A DNA stretch of 16,429 nt from Candidatus Parcubacteria bacterium (GCA_023135505.1 JAGLTA010000111.1:1-16429); one strand, 5' to 3'. Positions 1-7,132 are shown, counted from the stretch's first letter. The notes: generated from the letters alone by a model not told the origin. Program-made: numbers and translations.

Positions 1-390
1 GATGTTATAATAACTATCGGAATATTCGTCTTTCTGGGAAAATATTTTTCAGTAGAAATTAACGCGCCGTTTGTCGCCGCGGTAATGACTATTTTGGGAT
101 ATTCCGTAAATGATACCATAGTTGTGTTTGATCGCGTGCGAGAAAATTTAAAAAATTACAGCGGCGATTTTAGTGGAGTAGTAAACAAAAGCGTTCAGCA
201 GACTTTAATAAGATCAATATATACTTCAACTACAACTCTACTCGTTCTTTTTTCTTTATATTTTTTCGGAGGAGAGACGATAAAAGATTTTGTTTTAGCT
301 TTAATAATAGGCATTTCAATAGGAACATATTCATCAATATTTTTGGCCAGCCCGATGCTTGCCGCTCTAGAAAAGATTAAAAAATTTTAA
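1..390 (+). CDS. secF: Protein translocase subunit SecF, C-terminal part (5' truncated by window)
   Basis: SecF works with SecD in the inner membrane, using the proton gradient to help SecYEG export proteins. The frame is open from base 1, so the true start lies to the left; the ATG at 85 is internal. The translation shows the SecF hallmark GYSVNDTIVVFDRVREN (about residues 34-50 of the visible part), preceded by FVAAVMTILG. Hydrophobic segments follow around residues 75-92 and 98-122. About 129 residues are visible, roughly the last 40% of a normal SecF of about 300 residues. secD is expected immediately upstream. The next gene starts 16 bases after the stop, so co-transcription is likely. 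Stop codon TAA. Confidence 0.95.
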   Translation, partial: DVIITIGIFVFLGKYFSVEINAPFVAAVMTILGYSVNDTIVVFDRVRENLKNYSGDFSGVVNKSVQQTLIRSIYTSTTTLLVLFSLYFFGGETIKDFVLALIIGISIGTYSSIFLASPMLAALEKIKKF

Positions 391-406
391 TTTTTGAATT
401 ATTTTT

Positions 407-898
407 ATGAATATAGATTTTATAGAGCTCTTTAAAAGTCTTCCGCCCGAAATATCAGTTTTTTTTATTTCAATGATTCCGATTGCGGAAATGCGAGCTT
501 CAATACCGATCGCTTTGTCTGTTTATAATTTGCCATTGCCATCGGCGTTATTTTTTTCTATAATAGGCAATATAGTTCCAATAATTATTATTTTAGCGTA
601 TATAGATAGAATTTATCAATTTTTTTCTAAAAAATCGGAATTATGCAAAAAGTTTTTTGAATGGCTTTTTGGACGCACTAGAAATAGGTTTGATAAAAAA
701 TATTCACGTTATGGCAAAATCGCTTTAGTTTTATTTGTCGCTATTCCGCTTCCTTTTACAGGATCATGGACAGGTTCGGTAGCGGCATTTCTCTATGGCA
801 TACCTTTTAGAAAAGCCCTTCCGCTAATTATTATCGGGATGCTTCTTTCAGCAATAATTATTAGTTTGCTTAGTTTAGGAATTATATCTATAATTTAA
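407..898 (+). CDS. Small multidrug-export family membrane protein (Sm_multidrug_ex, PF06695-like)
   Basis: A 163-residue, very hydrophobic protein with four or five membrane segments. Near the N-terminus it has IPIAEMRASIPIAL (about residues 24-37), matching the family's E-x-R-x-x-I-P motif. Later it has AIPLPFTGSWTGSVAAFLYG (about 118-137), the second family signature (PLP-x-TG-x-WTG). The family is named for one small multidrug-export member; the real substrate in most bacteria is unknown, so a transport role is inferred from family only. It lies 16 bases after secF and 18 bases before tpiA, without a terminator between, so the three probably share a transcript. No Shine-Dalgarno site precedes the ATG. 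Confidence 0.85.
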   Translation: MNIDFIELFKSLPPEISVFFISMIPIAEMRASIPIALSVYNLPLPSALFFSIIGNIVPIIIILAYIDRIYQFFSKKSELCKKFFEWLFGRTRNRFDKKYSRYGKIALVLFVAIPLPFTGSWTGSVAAFLYGIPFRKALPLIIIGMLLSAIIISLLSLGIISII

Positions 899-916
899 TT
901 TTTTTAAATCAAGTTT

Positions 917-1690
917 ATGAAAAATATATATATTATAGCTAATTGGAAAATGCAACTTAACCTTAGGGAAAGCATAGATCTTTTTAATAACATTAAGCAG
1001 AAATTTTCCCGCAGCGAAGACATAGAAATCGTTATTTGCCCTTCTTACATCTCTTTGCCGGATATCAATAGATGCAAGGGTGATTCTAAGATTAAATTAG
1101 GGGCGCAAGATGTATTCTGGGAAGATGTGGGCGCTTATACAGGAGAGATATCCTGCGAAATGCTAAAAAATGCCGGCTGCAATTACGCGATAATCGGCCA
1201 TTCTGACAGAAGAAAATATTTTAAAGAAAGCGATGAAATGGCGCATTATAAGTTGAAAACAGTTTTAAAAAACTCATTAGTTCCGATAGTCTGCGTCGGT
1301 GAAACTTTTCAAGAACGGCAGGAAGGGAAAAAAGAATACGCGGTTATAAGCCAAATAACCAAGGCAATGTCAGGCATAGATCTTTTAGGCGCGGAAGAGA
1401 TTATCGTCGCGTATGAACCTATATGGGTTATCGGTTCTGGCAGGGCTATTAACGCCGAGGAAGCCGAATATATGCATCAAGTAATTAAACAGGCATTGAT
1501 AGATATATTTCCTGTAGATATTGTAGAAAAATGTTTTAGAATTATTTATGGAGGAAGCATCAACCGAACAAATATCAAAACTTTTTTAGTGCAGCCGAAT
1601 ATAAAAGGAGTTTTGGTTGGCGGAGCAAGTTTAAATCCAGATGAATTTCTTGGGATTATTAGTGAAGCAAAAAGAGAAAAATGTTATTAG
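917..1690 (+). CDS. tpiA: Triosephosphate isomerase
   Basis: Interconverts dihydroxyacetone phosphate and glyceraldehyde-3-phosphate in glycolysis; a cytoplasmic TIM-barrel enzyme, normally a dimer. Its 257 residues match the usual length of about 250. Visible active-site elements: N9 and K11 in ANWKMQ; the catalytic histidine H95 in IIGHSDRR; the catalytic base E167 in VAYEPIWVIGSG, which opens the flexible phosphate loop 6; YGGS at 211-214; and the phosphate-binding GVLVGGASL near 231-239. All key residues are present. The start is fixed by NIYIIANWKM, the canonical N-terminus. It ends with TAG and is followed by a hairpin (1713-1742) that may terminate the secF-tpiA transcript. Confidence 0.97.
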   Translation: MKNIYIIANWKMQLNLRESIDLFNNIKQKFSRSEDIEIVICPSYISLPDINRCKGDSKIKLGAQDVFWEDVGAYTGEISCEMLKNAGCNYAIIGHSDRRKYFKESDEMAHYKLKTVLKNSLVPIVCVGETFQERQEGKKEYAVISQITKAMSGIDLLGAEEIIVAYEPIWVIGSGRAINAEEAEYMHQVIKQALIDIFPVDIVEKCFRIIYGGSINRTNIKTFLVQPNIKGVLVGGASLNPDEFLGIISEAKREKCY

Positions 1691-1712
1691 ATATTAAATT
1701 ATTAAATTTTAT

Positions 1713-1742
1713 AAATCCAAAATTTGCCAAAATTTAGGATTT
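1713..1742 (+). terminator. Symmetrical AT-rich hairpin after tpiA
   Basis: AAATCC-A-AAATTT, loop GCCA, AAATTT-A-GGATTT: two 6-bp stem halves around one A-A mismatch, 22 bases after the tpiA stop. The following bases are T-rich but interrupted (TATAGATTTTCGAC), so a rho-independent terminator is plausible but weak. It could equally be an mRNA 3'-end structure. Confidence 0.45.
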
Positions 1743-1788
1743 TATAGATTTTCGACTTTATAGATTTTTAACTTTATAGACTATATTC
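1741..1788. repeat. Three tandem 16-bp repeats upstream of the TPR gene
   Basis: Three adjacent 16-bp units begin with TTTATAGA at 1741, 1757 and 1773. The first two differ only near the end (TTTTCGAC against TTTTTAAC). The third keeps TTTATAGA and then diverges. The array ends directly before the ATG at 1790. It may be polymerase-slippage expansion of AT-rich spacer or act as a repeated regulatory site. Confidence 0.6.
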
Positions 1789-1789
1789 T

Positions 1790-2695
1790 ATGATGTATAA
1801 TATAATTCCTTTTATAATAGCGGTAATTAGTTTAATTATTATTTTAATAATTGTAATCAAAAAATTTTCAATATTGTCGTCAATAGATGTTAATTCTACG
1901 ATAGAAGAGAAAGAGAGCAAACTGAAAGAGAAAATAGTAATTAGCCGCGTCAAGCGAAGATTTAATATTTTAGCGAACCTGAAATATTTTACCGCTGTTA
2001 AGCAGCGGATTTTAGGTTTTTTAAACAGAATAAAATTATTTCATAGGAAGCTTTTAGAACTGGAAAATAGATATAAATTTAGAATAAAATCCATAAAAGA
2101 AAAAAGAAGAGATAATATAGAAACAGAAAATTTAGAAATAGATGCTATTTTAAAAAACGGACAGAAATTATTCAATGAAAATAATTTTGAATTAGCGGAA
2201 AAAAAGTATATTGAAGCAATTAAATTTGATCCTCATAATATGGAAGCATATCAAGGGCTTGGAAAGATTTATTTGCAATTAAAGCAATATAGCCAAGCCG
2301 AGGAAATATTTAAGCATATAATTAAAATAGACGAAAATAACAGCGACGCTTTTTTTAATTTAGGAATGATTAATTTCAATGAAAACAGGTTTGATTTAGC
2401 GCGAGAAAACTATTTAAAAGCATCTAAATTAGAAAAGCATAACGCGCTTATTCTGTCTAATTTGGCAGAAGCGTGCAAGGCGCTGGATTACAATGAAGAA
2501 GCAGCTTCTTATTTAAAAGAAGCGATTAATATAGAGCCGAATAATCCAAGATACCTTGATTCTCTAACTGAAATCAGCATAATTTTAAAAGATAAAAATT
2601 TAGCTGAAAATATTTTAAAAAAACTTCAAGAGGTTAATCCGGATAATATGAAAATAAAAGAATATAAAAATAAAATAGACCTGTTGCGTAATTAG
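1790..2695 (+). CDS. Membrane-anchored tetratricopeptide-repeat protein
   Basis: A 301-residue protein. Residues 4-24 are a strong N-terminal membrane segment. Residues about 40-110 are very basic and helical (many K/R). About five tandem 34-residue TPR units then run from roughly 117 to 286, each with the A-x-x-x-Y/F...P-x-N pattern; clear consensus stretches include IEAIKFDPHN, EEIFKHIIKI and LKEAINIEPN. TPR arrays are protein-interaction scaffolds, so this is likely an anchored adaptor of unknown partner; which side of the membrane the repeats face is not clear. ATG 1790 and ATG 1793 are both possible starts; neither has a Shine-Dalgarno site. Stop TAG. It sits between tpiA and rnc with spacers of 99 and 170 bases, so it may be its own unit. 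Confidence 0.85.
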   Translation: MMYNIIPFIIAVISLIIILIIVIKKFSILSSIDVNSTIEEKESKLKEKIVISRVKRRFNILANLKYFTAVKQRILGFLNRIKLFHRKLLELENRYKFRIKSIKEKRRDNIETENLEIDAILKNGQKLFNENNFELAEKKYIEAIKFDPHNMEAYQGLGKIYLQLKQYSQAEEIFKHIIKIDENNSDAFFNLGMINFNENRFDLARENYLKASKLEKHNALILSNLAEACKALDYNEEAASYLKEAINIEPNNPRYLDSLTEISIILKDKNLAENILKKLQEVNPDNMKIKEYKNKIDLLRN

Positions 2696-2705
2696 TTTTG
2701 TAATG

Positions 2706-2729
2706 CCCCGCCGCTCGCGAGCAGCGAGG
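2706..2729. repeat. GC-rich 24-bp palindrome between TPR gene and rnc
   Basis: CCCCGCCGCTCG followed by CGAGCAGCGAGG forms a near-perfect palindrome centred on GCTCGCGAGC. Read as minus-strand RNA all 12 positions pair (two as G-U); read as plus-strand RNA two become C-A mismatches. Its very high GC stands out sharply in AT-rich spacer. No T-run follows on either strand, so it is not an ordinary terminator. It looks like one copy of a short dispersed palindromic repeat. Confidence 0.6.
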
Positions 2730-2865
2730 TAAGGCAAATCCTCCAAAAATTTTATAAGATTATGTAGAATATATGCGTTAAAATTTTTGGGAAATTTGAC
2801 CAAAATATTGAAATTGCAGTAGGAAATAATTACGCAGTAGGTCTAATAGATCTAATAAAAACATT

Positions 2866-3561
2866 ATGAGTAATTTTATAAAATTAGAAAAAATTTTGCG
2901 AATAAATTTTAAAAACAGAGATTTATTAAGGCAGGCTTTTGTGCATAGATCGTATTTAAACGAACACGCAAATTTTAAATTAGGGCATAATGAAAGAATG
3001 GAATTTTTAGGAGACGCCGTTTTAGAATTAGCGGTTACGGAAAATTTATTTAAAAAGTTTCCAGACGAACAGGAAGGAAAACTTACTAATCTGCGTTCCA
3101 GCTTGGTTAATACTAAAATGCTGGCCGAAATAGCGCAAGAATTAAAGTTGGGCGATTTTTTGTATTTAAGCAAGGGAGAGGCGTATGATACCAACAAGAA
3201 AGCGAAAGAGTCGATTTTGGCAAATACTTTTGAAGCTATGATCGGAGCAATCTATTTAGATCAAGGATTTAAAATATCTAAAAATTTTTTAAAGCGGGTT
3301 TTAGCTCAAAAACTTGATTTTGTTATAGTTAACCAGCTTTATTTAGATCCAAAAAGCCGTTTTCAGGAAATAGCGCAAGAAAAACACAATATAACTCCGC
3401 AATATAAAATGTTGGATGAGACAGGTCCTGACCATGAAAAAATTTTTATGATAGGTCTTTATATCGGAGAAGAACTGGTTTCAAAAGGAAAAGGGGCAAG
3501 CAAGCAATTAGCGCAGGTTGAGGCGGCAAAAAAAGGATTAAAGAAGAAGAAGTGGAAATAA
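2866..3561 (+). CDS. rnc: Ribonuclease III
   Basis: Cuts double-stranded RNA in rRNA precursors and mRNAs; acts as a cytoplasmic homodimer. The 231 residues are the usual length. The catalytic domain (about 1-150) carries the signature NERMEFLGD at 42-50, holding the metal-binding acids E43, E46 and D50 (E. coli E38, E41, D45). The second acid motif reads LANTFEAMIGAIYLD at 118-132: E123 (E. coli E117) is kept, but the position of E. coli D114 is asparagine (N120). A C-terminal double-stranded RNA-binding domain spans about 160-227 (DPKSRFQEIAQ ... KGKGASKQLAQVEAA). The start suits the family; there is no Shine-Dalgarno site. An AT-only inverted repeat (3562-3572 with 3596-3606) follows the stop. 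Confidence 0.96.
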   Translation: MSNFIKLEKILRINFKNRDLLRQAFVHRSYLNEHANFKLGHNERMEFLGDAVLELAVTENLFKKFPDEQEGKLTNLRSSLVNTKMLAEIAQELKLGDFLYLSKGEAYDTNKKAKESILANTFEAMIGAIYLDQGFKISKNFLKRVLAQKLDFVIVNQLYLDPKSRFQEIAQEKHNITPQYKMLDETGPDHEKIFMIGLYIGEELVSKGKGASKQLAQVEAAKKGLKKKKWK

Positions 3562-3650
3562 TATAAAAATTTTCAATTACCAATCATTTTTTTTTAAATT
3601 TTTATAAAGACAAGATAAAATAATAGTTATTTTGCGTAAATTTAATAAAT

Positions 3651-3947
3651 ATGGCAAAATTTTTAAAACCTACAAAAGACAAAAGTATTTTAACTTTAAT
3701 TTTTATTATTTTTTCAATATTGTTTTTTATTTTTTTGTTTTTAGGCTCAGGTTTAGTTAATCCAAAGTTATTATATTTATTTTTACCTACGATTTTATTG
3801 TTAGATTTTTTGCCTAGTTATAGTGGAGAATTATCAGGTATGCCTACGACTGTATCGTTGATTATTTTTCTTATTATTACTTTGATATATTTATATTTAT
3901 TAAGTTGTTTATTGATATTAATTTATAAAAAAGTTAAGCAAAATTAA
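3651..3947 (+). CDS. Small integral membrane protein, unknown function
   Basis: A 98-residue protein that I do not recognise. It has a short basic N-terminus (FLKPTKDK) and three likely membrane segments at about 13-33, 39-56 and 67-92, ending in a basic tail (KKVKQN). The short loop between segments 2 and 3 contains PSYSGELSGMP. The coding frame is credible because of its even hydrophobic pattern and charged ends, but no catalytic motif is visible. It is flanked by rnc (89 bases away) and the zinc-finger-like protein (41 bases away), on the same strand. No Shine-Dalgarno site. Confidence 0.65.
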   Translation: MAKFLKPTKDKSILTLIFIIFSILFFIFLFLGSGLVNPKLLYLFLPTILLLDFLPSYSGELSGMPTTVSLIIFLIITLIYLYLLSCLLILIYKKVKQN

Positions 3948-3988
3948 TTTTTTGGAAATTTTTTCTATTTCAGGATTGAATAAAAAAC

Positions 3989-4525
3989 ATGCCAAAAAAA
4001 CAGGATAAATCAATTACTATTTTTAATAGTATGAATACGAACAATAAAAAAGAAAAAATACTGCCAGAAATAAAGCTGAAGTATTATTGCAAAAATGAAA
4101 ATAGCGAAAGCCCAAAAAATCCTGACGCGGTTTGCTATTTTTGCGGCAAGAAAAATATAGCGATTGGTTCGGTATTGGATGGTTATTCAGATAATCCAAA
4201 ATTTGTCTGTGAAAATTGCGCTATTGATAGATACAAAAAAGATCATAAATTTAAAAGCAAGAAAATAGCATCAGCAAGGCGGAGGAGAATATTTGATGTT
4301 AATTATTTATTTAACGAAATGATAACTGATAAATATTTAAAAGAAAAAAGTATAAAATCAATAGATGGCTTAAAGGACAGAGATATGGATGAAATCATAA
4401 AAGTTAGCACAGAGGCATATAATAGTTTGTTTAGCAAAATAGATAAAATTAAATTAGAAGAGACTGAGAGTCAATCGGAAATTGAAGAAAAATTAAGGAA
4501 AAAATTAAAATTCGTTAAATTTTAA
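3989..4525 (+). CDS. Putative zinc-finger protein with two CxxC knuckles
   Basis: A 178-residue protein of unrecognised family. Two knuckles, C49-Y-F-C52 and C74-E-N-C77, sit 22 residues apart, the second in the form KFVCENCAIDRYKK; this looks like a treble-clef or ClpX-type zinc-binding module. A basic patch SARRRR (about 95-100) follows, then a helical charged C-terminal half (about 105-178) with a likely coiled coil. DNA, RNA or protein binding is possible; nothing identifies the target. ATG 4031 is an alternative start that would remove 14 residues and leave the zinc module intact. It lies upstream of the broken NYN nuclease gene with a 120-base spacer. No Shine-Dalgarno site. Confidence 0.65.
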   Translation: MPKKQDKSITIFNSMNTNNKKEKILPEIKLKYYCKNENSESPKNPDAVCYFCGKKNIAIGSVLDGYSDNPKFVCENCAIDRYKKDHKFKSKKIASARRRRIFDVNYLFNEMITDKYLKEKSIKSIDGLKDRDMDEIIKVSTEAYNSLFSKIDKIKLEETESQSEIEEKLRKKLKFVKF

Positions 4526-4645
4526 TAATGCGAATAATTAAAAAAATCGGGGGAGATAAAAATTTGCTGGTAAAAAAATAGATGCAATAAAAATAATGAT
4601 TTTTTAAAGGCAAAAAAGTTTAAGTGATAATTTGATTATAATATA

Positions 4646-5162
4646 ATGAAAAAAGATTTAAAAAATATAGCGTATCATAGATAACACTAATTTATATAAA
4701 GGCAGCGAAGCCGAAGGTTTTAAAATTGACTATATTAAATTTAGGAAATATCTTGAAAATAAGCACGGAGTTAAAACAGCATATATGTTTATCGGTTTTG
4801 TTTTAGGAAACGAAGAAATGTATAAACGGTTTCAGGAATGGGGTTATACTTTGGTTTTTAAACCGACTATTCCGAGCGGCAACGGGATAAAAGGGAATTG
4901 CGACGCGGAATTAGTTTTACAGGAAACTTCTGATTTTTATGAAAATAAATTTGACAACGCTGTATTAGTTAGTTCTGACGGTGATTTTGCCTGCTTGGTA
5001 AAATTTTTAATAAAGAAAAATAGGTTCGGTTTTTTATTAAGTCCGAGAGAGAGCAAAAAATGTTCCTCTTTATTAAAAAAAATTGGAACGAAAATTGTAT
5101 TTTTACCGCAGATTAAAGAAAAAATTGCTTATAAAAACGAAAATCCCCCATCAAAACCGTAG
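4646..5162 (+). pseudogene. NYN/LabA-like endoribonuclease gene with a one-base frameshift
   Basis: Translation from ATG 4646 gives MKKDLKNIAYHR and stops at TAA 4682-4684. The frame one base further on continues without a stop from 4671 to TAG 5160-5162 and begins IIDNTNLYKGSEAEG. Joined (dropping C4676) they give NIAYIDNTNLYKG, the classic opening of a NYN domain with the first catalytic Asp. Further NYN acids appear in KGNCDAELVLQ and VLVSSDGDF. The domain is a PIN-like RNase fold. A stop in the second frame at 4668-4670 confines the shift to about 4671-4681. The first in-frame ATG after it (4785) would lose the first catalytic Asp, so a protein starting there is unlikely to be active. This is either a sequencing error, a real pseudogene or recoding. 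TATAAT at 4637-4642 lies just before the start. Confidence 0.8.
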
Positions 5163-5181
5163 TTCTAACAGGGGAGTTTTC
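5139..5181 (+). terminator. Hairpin overlapping the 3' end of the NYN gene
   Basis: GAAAATCCCCC (5139-5149) pairs with GGGGAGTTTTC (5171-5181), with one mismatch and one G-U pair, across a 21-base loop that contains the stop codon. The T-run lies inside the stem and continues as CTTGG, so it is a fair but not ideal terminator. Confidence 0.45.
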
Positions 5182-5356
5182 TTGGTGATTTAGATATAGT
5201 ATAATAGATTTTTATAAAAAGTCAATAGCAGTTTTTATACATATTTTGATAAAGAAATATTATTAAGATTGAATAAAAAATATGTTTAAAAAACAAATTT
5301 TAGAATAGCAGAACCATCGCAAAAGAAAAAATAATTTAATTTTAACATAAAAATTT

Positions 5357-6397
5357 ATGCATATAGATGACCTATTTCGTTCGGCTGTTAAAGAGAATGC
5401 TTCGGACTTGCATTTAGTAGTCGGACAGCCGCCTATTTTAAGAATAGACGGAAAACTTTCGCCGATAGACGGCAAAAAAATTCTTACCGCTAATATTACC
5501 AAAGAATTAGTTTTTGATATTATTGACGCAAGGCAAAGAGAGATTTTCTTGCAAGACAAAGAATTGGATATCTCTTATGAAATAAACAATTTGGCTCGCT
5601 TTAGAATCAATATACATTTTGAAAAAGGCAATATTGGAATGGTGGCAAGGGTTATTCCTAAAACAATGCCATCATTAAAGGATTTAATGGCGCCAAGCAC
5701 GATTTATGATTTAATAGGGTTAAAGAGCGGTTTGGTTTTAGTGACAGGTCCTACCGGGTGCGGAAAAACAACATCGCTGGCAGCTATGATTGAATACATT
5801 AACCAGAATAGATCAGCGCATATTGTCACAATGGAAGATCCGATAGAATTTGTTTTTACTTCAAAAAAAAGCTTGATTATTCAGCGCCAGCTTCATAGCG
5901 ATATGCTTACTTTTGAAAGCGCTTTGACGCATGTTTTAAGGCAGGATCCGAATATTATTGTCGTTGGAGAAATGAGAAATTTAGAAACCATAGCATCGGC
6001 AATTACTTTAGCTGAGACGGGACATTTCGTTTTAGCGACCTTGCATACGCATACGGCAGATCAGACAGTTGATAGAATTATTGATATTTTTCCAGCTCAC
6101 CAGCAAGATCAGATTCGCTTGCAGTTATCAACTACTTTGTCGGGAATAATATCGCAAAGATTAATTCCGTCTATTAAAAAAGGCAGGATAGCGGTTCGCG
6201 AGATTTTAACAAATACGCCTGCAGTAGGAAATTTAATTAGAGAGAATAAAATCAATCAGATTAAGACGGTTATCCAGACCAACGCAGAAGAGGGTATGTT
6301 TACTATGGATCAAGATTTAATAGCGTTGTATAAAGACGGACATATCTCCTTAGAAACAGCTAAAAATTATATGGTAAATCCAAATCTGTTGAAATAA
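5357..6397 (+). CDS. pilT: Type IV pilus retraction ATPase PilT
   Basis: A hexameric cytoplasmic ATPase that depolymerises type IV pili, powering twitching, attachment and DNA uptake. Its 346 residues match PilT. An N-terminal PAS-like region (about 1-105) contains ASDLHLVVGQPPILRIDG. Then come Walker A GPTGCGKTT (131-139), Asp box TMEDPIEF (158-165), Walker B region RQDPNIIVVGEMRN (195-208) and His box TGHFVLATLHT (221-231). The C-terminal NLIRENKINQIKTVIQT and GMFTMDQDL fit PilT rather than the PilB assembly ATPase. The Walker B motif ends in GEMRN where GEMRD is more usual. No Shine-Dalgarno site. A TATAAT at 5200-5205 could serve a long leader. Other pilus genes are not in the window. Confidence 0.95.
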   Translation: MHIDDLFRSAVKENASDLHLVVGQPPILRIDGKLSPIDGKKILTANITKELVFDIIDARQREIFLQDKELDISYEINNLARFRINIHFEKGNIGMVARVIPKTMPSLKDLMAPSTIYDLIGLKSGLVLVTGPTGCGKTTSLAAMIEYINQNRSAHIVTMEDPIEFVFTSKKSLIIQRQLHSDMLTFESALTHVLRQDPNIIVVGEMRNLETIASAITLAETGHFVLATLHTHTADQTVDRIIDIFPAHQQDQIRLQLSTTLSGIISQRLIPSIKKGRIAVREILTNTPAVGNLIRENKINQIKTVIQTNAEEGMFTMDQDLIALYKDGHISLETAKNYMVNPNLLK

Positions 6398-6418
6398 TAG
6401 ATTTTTAAATAAATTTAG

Positions 6419-6446
6419 AGTAGGGACGGGTAGACCAGTCCCTACT
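6419..6446. repeat. 28-bp inverted repeat with 9-bp perfect arms after pilT
   Basis: AGTAGGGAC (6419-6427), a 10-base centre GGGTAGACCA, then GTCCCTACT (6438-6446). It is 21 bases after the pilT stop and GC-rich compared with its surroundings. No T-run follows (ATTGACAAAAA). It may be an mRNA 3' stabiliser, or a copy of a short dispersed GTAGGGAC-type palindrome. Confidence 0.65.
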
Positions 6447-6447
6447 A

Positions 6448-6475
6448 TTGACAAAAATTTAATTTTTGCTACGAT
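6448..6475 (+). promoter_or_regulatory. Putative sigma70-type promoter for the 3D-domain gene
   Basis: TTGACA (6448-6453) is a perfect -35 box. With a 16-base spacer it is followed by TACGAT (6470-6475), a 4/6 -10 box preceded by the extended -10 dinucleotide TG (6467-6468). Transcription would start near 6482, inside the hairpin at 6476-6503. Confidence 0.45.
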
Positions 6476-6503
6476 AAAAAATTCCTTTTATAGGGGTTTT
6501 TTT
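6476..6503 (+). terminator. Rho-independent terminator after pilT
   Basis: AAAAAATTCC (6476-6485), a 7-base loop, then GGGGTTTTTTT (6493-6503): a 10-bp stem that includes two G-U pairs, ending in a seven-T run. It is well placed to end the pilT transcript, about 80 bases after the stop. Confidence 0.6.
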
Positions 6504-6541
6504 ATTTTGCATTTTTTGCGAATTTTTTATTTTTAATAAAT

Positions 6542-7078
6542 ATGAGTAGAAAAACAAAGAAAGAGAAAAATTTAGCAAGAATAGCGGACGCTATTATTTT
6601 AATAGCGCTTATTTGCGAGTTTATTTTTCCGCAGATATCTTTAGCGTATCATTATAATAATGATAATAATGCGGAAGATACGCAAGGTATTATAAGCAAA
6701 GAAGCAGAATCGGCTGTTTTATCGCAAGCTGAAAGCAATAACGAAGAGATAGCAGATGAATTGAGAAAGCAAGAAGAAATAAAAGTAAAATATTCAAAAT
6801 ATGTTGTTGTTACCGCCTATTCAAGCACTGTTGACCAATGCGACAGTACGCCTTTTATTACCGCAAACGGAACAAGGGTTCACGATGGAATTATCGCGGC
6901 AAATTTTTTAAAATTCGGAACAAAAATTCGTTTTTCCGAGTATTCTGGCGATAAAGTTTATACCGTGGAAGACAGAATGCATCCACGATTTTCCAACAGG
7001 GCGGATATATGGATGGAAACAAGATCGCAAGCGCTGCAATTCGGAAAAAGAAGGATAAGAATAGAGATATTGGAGTAA
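6542..7078 (+). CDS. Exported or membrane-anchored 3D-domain protein (cell-wall hydrolase type)
   Basis: A 178-residue protein. The basic N-terminus is followed by a hydrophobic stretch (about 15-35) ending QISLAYH: a signal peptide or membrane anchor. A low-complexity acidic linker (about 38-82, N/D/E/A/Q-rich) leads to a 3D domain (about 86-177, PF06725-like). This shows VVVTAYSS, CDSTPFITANGT, KFGTKIRF, the conserved Asp in YTVEDRM (D144) and the final Asp in RADIWM (D155). The 3D domain is a double-psi barrel related to MltA and RlpA lytic transglycosylases, so a role in peptidoglycan cleavage or remodelling is inferred. Own promoter likely at 6448-6475. The gene ends at the shared terminator 7103-7132. 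Confidence 0.85.
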   Translation: MSRKTKKEKNLARIADAIILIALICEFIFPQISLAYHYNNDNNAEDTQGIISKEAESAVLSQAESNNEEIADELRKQEEIKVKYSKYVVVTAYSSTVDQCDSTPFITANGTRVHDGIIAANFLKFGTKIRFSEYSGDKVYTVEDRMHPRFSNRADIWMETRSQALQFGKRRIRIEILE

Positions 7079-7102
7079 AAAATTTTGAACTTAATTTAAA
7101 AT

Positions 7103-7132
7103 AAAAAAATTTCTAATTTTAGAAATTTTTTT
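7103..7132. terminator. Bidirectional terminator between the converging gene blocks
   Basis: A 14-base arm AAAAAAATTTCTAA (7103-7116) is the exact reverse complement of TTAGAAATTTTTTT (7119-7132), with two bases between; the arms' A/T ends give a T-run on either strand. It lies 24 bases after the + strand 3D-domain gene and 48 bases after the - strand dehydrogenase gene, so it can end both transcripts. Confidence 0.8.

Noticed and set aside
85..390. Separate small protein starting at ATG 85
   Set aside because: The frame is open from base 1 and the upstream residues fit SecF; this ATG is internal.
2615..2803. Minus-strand 62-residue frame through the GC palindrome
   Set aside because: It overlaps the end of the TPR gene and owes its length to the palindrome; no family, no ribosome site.
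2778..3197. Minus-strand 139-residue frame
   Set aside because: It lies opposite rnc, which has full family motifs; the minus frame has no recognisable feature.
4646..4684. Programmed frameshifting by slippage on the A6 runs in the NYN gene
   Set aside because: The target frame has a stop at 4668-4670, after both A runs, so the shift must happen later.
4785..5162. Complete gene starting at ATG 4785
   Set aside because: It would begin inside the NYN fold and lack the first catalytic Asp; the same frame extends upstream to 4671 with good NYN similarity.
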